Source: Chryseobacterium sp. ISL-80
Lineage (GTDB): Bacteria > Bacillota > Bacilli > Bacillales > Cytobacillaceae
Assembly (NCBI GenBank): GCA_018613055.1
Contig: JAGGQZ010000013.1
Location: 186,001 to 250,000, forward strand
Direction of reading: 5' to 3'
DNA: 64,000 nucleotides
The translations under genes and the position numbers were made by a program. The number at the start of each line of letters is the position of its first letter. The stretch's first letter is position 1. This document shows, piece after piece, positions 16,917-25,189 of this stretch. The notes below the pieces were generated by a model. It saw only the letters and a list, made by a program, of their open reading frames with translations, ran no database searches and was not told the origin of the DNA.

Positions 16917-17813
16917 TCAACCCTTCACAGATCCAGCTGCCATCCCCTCAACAATCTTGTCACTCAAGAACAAGAAAGCTAAAAGAATTGGCACAATACT
17001 GATGACTAGAGTTGCGCCAATCGCGCCCCAATCTGTTAAGTATTGACCTACGAAGTTATTGATTCCAACCGTCAGCGTCTTCCAGTTGTCAGAACTGATG
17101 AAGGTGTTTACAAACACGAATTCATTCCAGTTGTAGATCATATTGATGATTGCAGTTGTTGACAGGACAGGTACGGTCATTGGCAGGGTGATCTGGAAGA
17201 AAATCCGGTGGACTGAGCATCCGTCCATGACCGCTGCTTCTTCGATTTCACGCGGGAAGGTCCTGTAAAAGCCGAGCAAAATCATGATCGTTAATGGCAG
17301 GTTGAATGCCGTATAAGATAAGACAATCGATACAGGGCTATTAATTAGACCAGCATTGTTATACATATTGAACAAAGGAATCAAGGTCGAATGCAGTGGA
17401 ATCATATAGGCTACCAGGAACAATCCCAGAACAAGGCCGCTAAGCTTCCAGCTCATGCGTGTAACGGCAAATGTCACGAAACTGGCCAGGATGATCGTAA
17501 GGGCAACGGATAAAACGGTGATCCACACGCTATTGAAGAAATAAACCCCGATGTTGCCGGAAGTCCAGGCCTTTGTATAGTTGCCCCATTGCGGGTCTTG
17601 AGGCAGCGAGAAAGGTGACATCCCGAATACTTCCTGATTGGTTTTCAATGAAAAGAACAACAGCCATACCAACGGGTAAATTTGAATGACAGCAAATAAC
17701 CCTAATATTAGATAAAGAAATCCAAATCCGATTTTGTTCAAGTAAGACTTCTTTATTTTTTGAGGGGCGGGTAGGGTTGTTGTGGTTGCTGGTTGTGTAC
17801 TAACCTGACTCAT
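16917..17813 (-). CDS. CUT1 sugar ABC transporter permease, second subunit (AraQ/LplC type)
   Basis: The 298-residue membrane protein has six predicted helices and the cytoplasmic EAA loop EEAAVMDGCSVHRIFFQITLPMTVPVL that docks to the ATPase. It ends with VEGMAAGSVKG, typical of MalG-type subunits. With the 17828 permease and the 18779 lipoprotein it forms an oligosaccharide importer. AGGGAG precedes the ATG. It is the last gene of the operon and ends at a terminator. No ATP-binding gene is present, so a shared MsmX-type ATPase encoded elsewhere is expected. Confidence 0.9.
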   Translation of the reverse strand: MSQVSTQPATTTTLPAPQKIKKSYLNKIGFGFLYLILGLFAVIQIYPLVWLLFFSLKTNQEVFGMSPFSLPQDPQWGNYTKAWTSGNIGVYFFNSVWITVLSVALTIILASFVTFAVTRMSWKLSGLVLGLFLVAYMIPLHSTLIPLFNMYNNAGLINSPVSIVLSYTAFNLPLTIMILLGFYRTFPREIEEAAVMDGCSVHRIFFQITLPMTVPVLSTTAIINMIYNWNEFVFVNTFISSDNWKTLTVGINNFVGQYLTDWGAIGATLVISIVPILLAFLFLSDKIVEGMAAGSVKG

Positions 17814-17827
17814 TCTATTTCACTCCC

Positions 17828-18706
17828 TTAAAATTGAACATCGTCTTTAGATTTCGTTAATTTCGAAATTAACCACGTCATGAAGAGTGCGATCACCAAT
17901 AGTCCAAAGCCGATGGCACTGCCATAACCGAAATTATTCAATTTAAATGCTTCTTTGTACATGTAGGACGCCATTACTTCACTGGCTCCGTTAGGGCCTC
18001 CGCCGGTCATGACATAAATCAAATCAAAATATTTCAATGATCCCACTACTGCCAGCATGATGGTCACTTTAAAGACTCCGGAGATCAGGGGCAGTTTGAT
18101 TTTATAAGCAATCTGCCATGAGTTGGCGCCATCAATTTTCGCTGCTTCAATGATTTCATCTGGTACGTTCTTTAATGCAGCATAATAGATAAGAATGTAA
18201 AACCCTGCAAACTGCCAGATAATCGGAATGAAAATCGCATATAGCGCGATCTCAGGGTCTGCCAGCCAAATTGGCGTGTTTTTGACACCGAACATTTCAA
18301 GTAATTTATTGGCCATCCCGTTTGTTGGATCGAAAATCTTCATCCAAAGCTGGGCGATGGCGACTGAGGATAATAGCATCGGGATCAGGTATATTTTCCT
18401 CAATAAATCTGATCCTTTGATTTTACTGGCTAAAACCAGCGAAATGGCCAGGTACAGCAGCAAGCTTGCTGTAGAGAATATAGCTAAAAGAAAAGAGTGA
18501 TAGGTACTTGTCCAGAACATTTTATCCTGGATAAGGGTGATATAGTTATCCAGCCCAACAAATGTCATCTCGCCGATTCCGTCCCAGTCCATGAAGCCAT
18601 AGTAGCCTGATAATACAATCGGAATATAGATAAGGGCGAGGATCAGCAGTAATGCTGGGAGCGTATAAAGGGCGATCACGTATTTATTCGACATAACATT
18701 TTTCAT
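17828..18706 (-). CDS. CUT1 sugar ABC transporter permease, first subunit (LplB/AraP type)
   Basis: The 292-residue membrane protein has six predicted helices, the long N-terminal helix pair and EAA loop EIIEAAKIDGANSWQIAYKIKLPLI, and the MTGGGPNGASEVMASYMYKEAF motif found in MalF-type subunits. It pairs with the downstream permease 14 bases away. The ATG has GGAAGG upstream. Its neighbours (YesM/YesN, xylanase) suggest xylo-oligosaccharide import, which is inference from context. Confidence 0.9.
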   Translation of the reverse strand: MKNVMSNKYVIALYTLPALLLILALIYIPIVLSGYYGFMDWDGIGEMTFVGLDNYITLIQDKMFWTSTYHSFLLAIFSTASLLLYLAISLVLASKIKGSDLLRKIYLIPMLLSSVAIAQLWMKIFDPTNGMANKLLEMFGVKNTPIWLADPEIALYAIFIPIIWQFAGFYILIYYAALKNVPDEIIEAAKIDGANSWQIAYKIKLPLISGVFKVTIMLAVVGSLKYFDLIYVMTGGGPNGASEVMASYMYKEAFKLNNFGYGSAIGFGLLVIALFMTWLISKLTKSKDDVQF

Positions 18707-18778
18707 GTTGCAGCCGCCTTCCTTTCTATAAAGAAGAGAGCATATTCATCAGCAATATGCCCTCTTTCTAAGCAAGTA

Positions 18779-20086
18779 TTATTTCTCAGCAGCAAGTGCT
18801 TCTTCTTGCGTTTTTGCGAACTTTTCAGGAGTTGTCTGTCCGCCGAATAATGCCTGAATCTGGTTCAAGTGAACATCTGCTACGCCGGCAGACATCTGAA
18901 CATCTGCATATAGAGTAAGGTTCGTCGCATTTCCTAGGTCATTCAGGATGTCAATGTACATTGGATGAAGCTCGCCATTTGATGTATCAACGACTGTAGC
19001 AGGGATGACACCAGCGTCAACTACAGAACGCTTGCCCCATTCTTCCACCAGGTAGGAGACAAATTCTTTCGCTTCGTCTTTCACCTTTGATTGTTCAGAT
19101 ACGAACAGTCCAACACCAGGTCCGCCTACATAGCTGTCGATATCGCCTTTTCCGCCTTCATAGGTTGGGAACTTGAAGTAACCGATTTTGTCCTTGAATT
19201 CCTGAGAGACATCAGGAGTTGTTGTATAGTTTGGAAGCTCCCATGTTGCCATCAAGTACATAGCAGCTTGTTCATTCATGAAGTAACCTTTTGCTTCATC
19301 ATTGGACAGGCCGTTGTAGCCTTTAACGAATGCGCCCATCTTGACAAGCTTTTCGATTTCTTCAGCTGCCTTGACTAGAGCTGGATCTTCAAAGCTTCCG
19401 GAACGGTTGATTGCATTGTTCAGAGCTTCTGGTCCGCCAATGCGGTCAGCAAGGTACATATACCACATGGAGCCAGTCCAGCGGTCTTTGTTTCCTAAAG
19501 TGATCGGAGTAACTTTGTTATCAGCAAGTGTTTTGACAACATTCAGGAACTCATCATATGTCTTTGGAACTTCCAGGTTATATTTTTTGAAAATTTCTTT
19601 GTTGTAATAAACAGGGGTGATGTTTAATTCAAGAGGTACAGCGTATGGCTTTTCATCAACTGAGAAAGCATCAAGCGTACCGGCAACGAAATTGTCTTCT
19701 TTAGCAATGTCATCTAATGGAGCGAACATTTTACCATCAACGAAAGGCTTCATATATCCTGCCGCCCAGGTGATGCCAACGTCCGGCAGTTCATTTGAAG
19801 CAGATAGTACTTTGATTTTCTCTTTGTACTGCTCATTGCCTAGAATTTCGGTCTGAATGTCTACATCTGGATGTTCTTTTTCATAAGCATTGATAATGTC
19901 ATCGACAATTGTGTATTGTGCATTTGAACTTCCTTCAGGCCATAGATGCATCATTTTCACGACAGTTTTATCTCCGCTGGATCCCTTTGTATCGCCAGTG
20001 GAACCAGTAGAGGAAGAACAGCCTCCCAAAATCAGCCCGCCTGCCAGTGCCAAGGTCATCACAGAGGAAAACGCTTTCTTTTTCAT
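18779..20086 (-). CDS. CUT1 sugar ABC transporter substrate-binding lipoprotein
   Basis: The 435-residue family 1 solute-binding protein has a lipoprotein signal ending in LILGGC and a Ser/Gly/Thr-rich linker. Its MMHLWPEGSS start, GITWAAGYMKPFVDGKMFAPLDD and VGGPGVGLFVSEQSKV stretches are typical of oligosaccharide binders. It captures sugar outside the cell for the two permeases. I use ATG 20086, since the TTG just before it offers no gain; GAGGGGG lies upstream. Expression is probably switched by the adjacent YesN-like regulator, whose gene is upstream on the same strand. Confidence 0.9.
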   Translation of the reverse strand: MKKKAFSSVMTLALAGGLILGGCSSSTGSTGDTKGSSGDKTVVKMMHLWPEGSSNAQYTIVDDIINAYEKEHPDVDIQTEILGNEQYKEKIKVLSASNELPDVGITWAAGYMKPFVDGKMFAPLDDIAKEDNFVAGTLDAFSVDEKPYAVPLELNITPVYYNKEIFKKYNLEVPKTYDEFLNVVKTLADNKVTPITLGNKDRWTGSMWYMYLADRIGGPEALNNAINRSGSFEDPALVKAAEEIEKLVKMGAFVKGYNGLSNDEAKGYFMNEQAAMYLMATWELPNYTTTPDVSQEFKDKIGYFKFPTYEGGKGDIDSYVGGPGVGLFVSEQSKVKDEAKEFVSYLVEEWGKRSVVDAGVIPATVVDTSNGELHPMYIDILNDLGNATNLTLYADVQMSAGVADVHLNQIQALFGGQTTPEKFAKTQEEALAAEK

Positions 20087-20194
20087 CAATCCAAAACCCC
20101 CTCAATGTATGTGTGTCTATTCGCTACAGTTAAAGTCTAACACCAGGGAGAAAATCAAAATAGGCAACTATGATTAGGAAAAATACTACTATTT

Positions 20195-20980
20195 TTAGAA
20201 AGCCCTTTCATTTTCTGTTTTTCGATACGCACTTGGTGTCATACCCTCAATTTCCTTGAAGATTTTAATAAAGTACTTTGCCGTTTTATAGCCGACTTCC
20301 TCTGCTATTTCATTAATCGGAAGGGTAGTCGAAAGGACTAATTCTTTTGCGCGCTGAATCCTTCGTCTTGTCACATATTCGCTGAAATTCAGGTCGACTT
20401 GCTCCTTGAAAAGTACACTGAAATAGCTAGGATTCAGATGGACATGTGCAGCAACATCCTTCAACGTGAATTCTTCCTTTAGGTTCCGTTCAATATAGAT
20501 CATGGCCTTGCGGATGGTATCTTTGGTTGAATCCATCTTGGTGCTGGCATCGACTATTTTTTTATCGACCACTTTTTCAATCAATCCGGCCCTTTCTTGT
20601 TTCTCCATGATTTTTACAGCATCCTCGACTGCTTCAATTAGTTTCTTTTTCCCGATGGGCTTTAAAAGGTAATTGACGACACCGAGCTTTAAAGCTTGCT
20701 GTGCATACTCAAATTCGGAGTAAGCGGATATGACGATCACGACCGGAGCCATCCCGTTTTCTTTCAGTTTTTTCAATAACTGAAGCCCAGTCATTTCCGG
20801 CATCCGGATATCAGATAGTAAAATATGAATCTTTCTTTCCGCGGCAATCCGCAGGACATCCTCACCGCTATCTGCAATGAGGATGGTGTATTCACCGTTG
20901 TTCCAGCTGTCCAGTGTTCTTTGCAAGCCCTGTCTCGTTCTTGGCTCGTCATCCACAATCAAGATATTTTTAGACAACAT
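20195..20980 (-). CDS. yesN: YesN-like response regulator (receiver + AraC DNA-binding domain)
   Basis: The 261-residue cytoplasmic regulator has a receiver domain with DDE near the N-terminus, the phospho-acceptor Asp in LLSDIRMPEM and the conserved Lys in LLKPIGKKKL. A C-terminal AraC-type domain (about residues 160-255) ends with IAEEVGYKTAKYFIKIFKEIEGMTPSAYRK. It should activate the neighbouring importer when phosphorylated. I start it at ATG 20980; a longer start at 20998 would use a TTG that is itself part of the ribosome site GAGGGGG. Its start overlaps the kinase gene end by 11 bases, so the pair is translationally coupled. Confidence 0.9.
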   Translation of the reverse strand: MLSKNILIVDDEPRTRQGLQRTLDSWNNGEYTILIADSGEDVLRIAAERKIHILLSDIRMPEMTGLQLLKKLKENGMAPVVIVISAYSEFEYAQQALKLGVVNYLLKPIGKKKLIEAVEDAVKIMEKQERAGLIEKVVDKKIVDASTKMDSTKDTIRKAMIYIERNLKEEFTLKDVAAHVHLNPSYFSVLFKEQVDLNFSEYVTRRRIQRAKELVLSTTLPINEIAEEVGYKTAKYFIKIFKEIEGMTPSAYRKTENERAF

Positions 20981-22718
20981 TCTTTTCTTCCCCCTCAATC
21001 GGTAGTTCGAATGAAATCTGAGTTCCCTTGTCTAACTCACTCTCTATCAAAAGGTCTGTATGTGAAATGCCCTGGTAATATAATTTTAAGCGCTTGTAGA
21101 CATTTGAAATGGCCATTCCCTTTCCGCTCGCAGAGGATGTCCCGCCAGATTCGATTGACTGGACAATCTGTGATAGCCGCTCCTTGTCCATCCCGGATCC
21201 ATCATCCTTTACGATGATACGAATCCGTTCTTTATTTTTGACGGGTTCCACAATGACAGAAATCTGGCAGTTTCCTGTTTTATTTCCAGCTCCATGGAGG
21301 GCTGCGTTTTCCACCAGTGGCTGGATAATTAGCTTAGGAATTCTGACAAGCTCATATTTTTCCGGAACCGAGACATGCCATTTCAACCGGTTGCCAAAGC
21401 GCATTTTCATGATTTCCATATAGTCGCTGATGTGTTTGATTTCGTCCTTCAGGTACACCCAGTCATCATCGGTTTCTTTTGTAATGGTGTAACGGAATAA
21501 ATCCGACATCGCGACAACCAGTTCAGCAAGCTCTTCCTCATCTTTCTCATCAAGAGACCAATGAAGCGCATCAAGGGTGTTGAAAAGGAAATGCGGGTTG
21601 ATTTGCGCCTGGAGCGCTTTTAATTCACTTTGGCTTCTTAAAATCTCTTTCTGGTAAACCATTTGCATCAAATGGTTGGTTTCTTTCACCAGCTGGTTAT
21701 AGGTGCTGTTTAATTCATTGATTTCATTGACGGAATAAACTTCCGGATTCAGTGTTAATGACCCATCTCCGGCACGCCGCATCGTTTTGGTCAATCTTTG
21801 TATCGGACTTGTAATAAGGGTTGATAGGAAGAAGGAACTGATGGTGAAAATAAACAAGCCAACAACTCCAGATAAAATGATGCCATTCCGAATCCAGGAC
21901 ATTCCTTCAGTCAGTTCACTGACAGGGGTTAAAATATAGACAGTCCAGCCCGTAATTTTGGATAATTGTTTTGTTACGATATACTCCCGCTCATTTAGCT
22001 GCACATTGTTTTCATTGCTTTCAATGATGCTTTTGATATCTCCAGAATAATTTTGGATGATCGGATTTTGATATTGATCCAAAAGAATCGAGTATTGGTC
22101 GTTGTCATATTTTTCATTGGCAAAATGGAAATGGTCCCGGTTAATGCTGATTAAAAGATAACCGCCGCTTCTATATTGTCTTTCCATTAGATTAACTCTC
22201 CGGATGGCGAGGAAGTAGTTCTTGTCATTTGGATCTTCACCTATCCAAACGATCCGGCCTTTTGCCTTGTTGGCTTCCTCAATCCACTTTTTGCCGATTC
22301 GATTCCTCAGCTCGTCCTCATCAAGGGGGAGGACCCGCTGTTTTTTATCAGAAAACAGCTGAAAGGAAAAAATACCATCCGTGTTCCCGATGATCCTGTT
22401 GATATGTCCCATTAAACGCTGCCTGTCTTCGAAAGATACATGTCTGCCGTCATGGACATCCGTTAGGATTCTTTGAACCTCTTCGTCTGTTATCACAAGC
22501 TTTGAGTTCATATTGATCTGCTCATATAGAGATTCAATTCGCCCGTTGGCTTCAATCGCTACCTGTTGTATTTGCTTTTCCGCATTGTTCTGCAGCAATG
22601 CTGATACTTGTCCTAATGTTAGAAGACTGACAATCAGTAATACGATGATCATGACAATCAAAAAGATAAATAGAATCTGGTTGCGTAAGGTGTTCCATTT
22701 TTTTAGTTGATTCAGCAC
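20970..22718 (-). CDS. yesM: YesM-like sensor histidine kinase
   Basis: The 582-residue membrane kinase has a helix at residues 13-35, an extracellular sensor of about 240 residues, a second helix near 280-300 (ILSGVVGLFIFTISSFFL), a HAMP region, the His_kinase box INPHFLFNTLDALHW with its phospho-accepting His, and an HATPase domain with VENAALHGAGNK and DDGSGMD. This family senses extracellular sugars, possibly via the adjacent binding protein, and phosphorylates the coupled regulator. The start is GTG 22718. The xylanase lies divergently 350 bases away. Confidence 0.9.
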   Translation of the reverse strand: MLNQLKKWNTLRNQILFIFLIVMIIVLLIVSLLTLGQVSALLQNNAEKQIQQVAIEANGRIESLYEQINMNSKLVITDEEVQRILTDVHDGRHVSFEDRQRLMGHINRIIGNTDGIFSFQLFSDKKQRVLPLDEDELRNRIGKKWIEEANKAKGRIVWIGEDPNDKNYFLAIRRVNLMERQYRSGGYLLISINRDHFHFANEKYDNDQYSILLDQYQNPIIQNYSGDIKSIIESNENNVQLNEREYIVTKQLSKITGWTVYILTPVSELTEGMSWIRNGIILSGVVGLFIFTISSFFLSTLITSPIQRLTKTMRRAGDGSLTLNPEVYSVNEINELNSTYNQLVKETNHLMQMVYQKEILRSQSELKALQAQINPHFLFNTLDALHWSLDEKDEEELAELVVAMSDLFRYTITKETDDDWVYLKDEIKHISDYMEIMKMRFGNRLKWHVSVPEKYELVRIPKLIIQPLVENAALHGAGNKTGNCQISVIVEPVKNKERIRIIVKDDGSGMDKERLSQIVQSIESGGTSSASGKGMAISNVYKRLKLYYQGISHTDLLIESELDKGTQISFELPIEGEEKNVV

Positions 22719-22868
22719 GGCGGTTCGCCTTTCTTAGCTATTAGTGGTTGTTTTAACTATTATATCTCCTTTCCTGGTAACTGGTGAGATGTCTATTTCA
22801 GGTAAGTTAATATAAAAATCAGAATCCATCTAGTTCTATTTTATCATTTTTATAGAAAACTTTAAATT

Positions 22869-22895
22869 ATTAGTTTATTAAGTGGATAAACTAAG
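22869..22895 (+). promoter_or_regulatory. XylR-type operator of the xylanase gene
   Basis: The 27-bp palindrome has arms TTAGTTTATT and GATAAACTAAG, with the same total length and register as the xylF and xylA sites. It places the secreted xylanase in the XylR regulon although it lies 13 kb from xylR. Confidence 0.8.
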
Positions 22896-22912
22896 TTTTG
22901 TGCTGTTATAAT
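22884..22912 (+). promoter_or_regulatory. Promoter of the xylanase gene
   Basis: A perfect TATAAT (22907-22912) lies 17 bases after the weak -35 GGATAA, which is within the operator. The weak cre-like TGAAAGCCCTTTCT (22960-22973) sits about 50 bases downstream. Confidence 0.65.
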
Positions 22913-23000
22913 CTTACATACGTCAGGTAACGGCTGCTAAAAATTTTTTTACACCTCTGTGAAAGCCCTTTCTTTTGTTCCTGGCCAAGCAAACTAATGA

Positions 23001-24221
<1,221 letters not shown>

Positions 24222-24265
24222 AAAGCAAAAATAATAGTTTGTAGTTTCTGTTTCCTTAGGATTTT

Positions 24266-24306
24266 CTGCCTGCACTTTGTTGTTCAAAACAACAAAGTGC
24301 AGGCAG
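24266..24306 (+). other. Perfect 19-bp stem-loop between xylanase and deacetylase genes
   Basis: CTGCCTGCACTTTGTTGTT (24266-24284) pairs without mismatch with 24288-24306 around the 3-base loop CAA. No T-run follows on either strand, and the downstream ribosome site starts 9 bases later. It probably blocks exonucleases and stabilises the xylanase message, or acts as a processing site. Confidence 0.7.
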
Positions 24307-24328
24307 CCGAAAATAGGAGGGAATGCTG

Positions 24329-25090
24329 ATGAAAAAACTCAAAGGACTGTTTATGGCTTTGATTCTATTACTAATTGCAAGTACCCAATACCAGCTGCCA
24401 GCCAGTGCTAAACAAACTAAAAAGGTAGAAATTCCGGTCCTGCTCTATCATGTGGTAAAGCCTGATCCAGACCCAAATAACCCATACCAATTCAGCCTGG
24501 AAGAATTCGAAAAACATATGGCCTACCTTCATGAAAATGGCTACCGTACGCTGACAATGAAGCAATATTTCAACATCCTCGACAAGAAAGCTGCCATGCC
24601 AAAGAAGCCGATTCTGCTTACCTTTGATGACAATTCGAATGATTTCTATCCGTACGTCTATCCAGTTTTACAGAAATACGGAATGAAGGCGACTCAATTC
24701 ACAGTTTCGACCTGGGTGGACGGAAGCTGGAATATGACTTCAAACGAGCTTCTGACCGTGATGGAAAACGGAATAGACATCCAGAACCATTCAGTTACCC
24801 ATCCAGCCCTCGCCGACCTTAGCAGGGAGCAGCAATACACAGAAATCAATGAAGCAACAAAATTCCTTAAAGACCTGACAGGCAAAACAACAAATACCTT
24901 TGCCTATCCTTATGGAAGCTATAATGCCGATACAATCTCCGTACTAGAAGAATTGGGATTCAAAGGCGCATTCAAAGTAGGCGGCGGAATCAGTACAGAC
25001 CAGAGTAACCGATATGAATTGCCGCGGATTATGATCCTGCAAGAACATACATTGGATGATTTTGTTCGAATGGTGGAGACAGGGTATTAG
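24329..25090 (+). CDS. Secreted NodB-type polysaccharide deacetylase (CE4)
   Basis: The 253-residue secreted enzyme has a signal peptide (GLFMALILLLIASTQYQLPASA) and a NodB domain. The motifs are LLTFDDNSND (catalytic and metal Asp), QNHSVTHPALADLS (two metal His), and FAYPYGSYN. CE4 members remove acetyl groups from chitin oligomers, peptidoglycan, PNAG or acetylxylan. Right after a xylanase, acetylxylan is an attractive target but is not shown by sequence. AGGAGGG lies 7 bases before ATG 24329; an in-frame ATG at 24323 is too close to it. Confidence 0.85.
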   Translation: MKKLKGLFMALILLLIASTQYQLPASAKQTKKVEIPVLLYHVVKPDPDPNNPYQFSLEEFEKHMAYLHENGYRTLTMKQYFNILDKKAAMPKKPILLTFDDNSNDFYPYVYPVLQKYGMKATQFTVSTWVDGSWNMTSNELLTVMENGIDIQNHSVTHPALADLSREQQYTEINEATKFLKDLTGKTTNTFAYPYGSYNADTISVLEELGFKGAFKVGGGISTDQSNRYELPRIMILQEHTLDDFVRMVETGY

Positions 25091-25144
25091 GGAGACGTGG
25101 GGATGATCCTGTGTGGTACCTAAATGATAGAAATATGAAACACC

Positions 25145-25181
25145 AAAAACAACCATCCACCAAAAAGGCGGATGGTTGTTT
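25145..25181. terminator. Bidirectional terminator between deacetylase and PIG-L genes
   Basis: ACAACCATCC and GGATGGTTGT form a stem flanked by A-rich and T-rich runs, so it can end both converging transcripts. Confidence 0.8.
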
Positions 25182-25189
25182 TACTTAGT

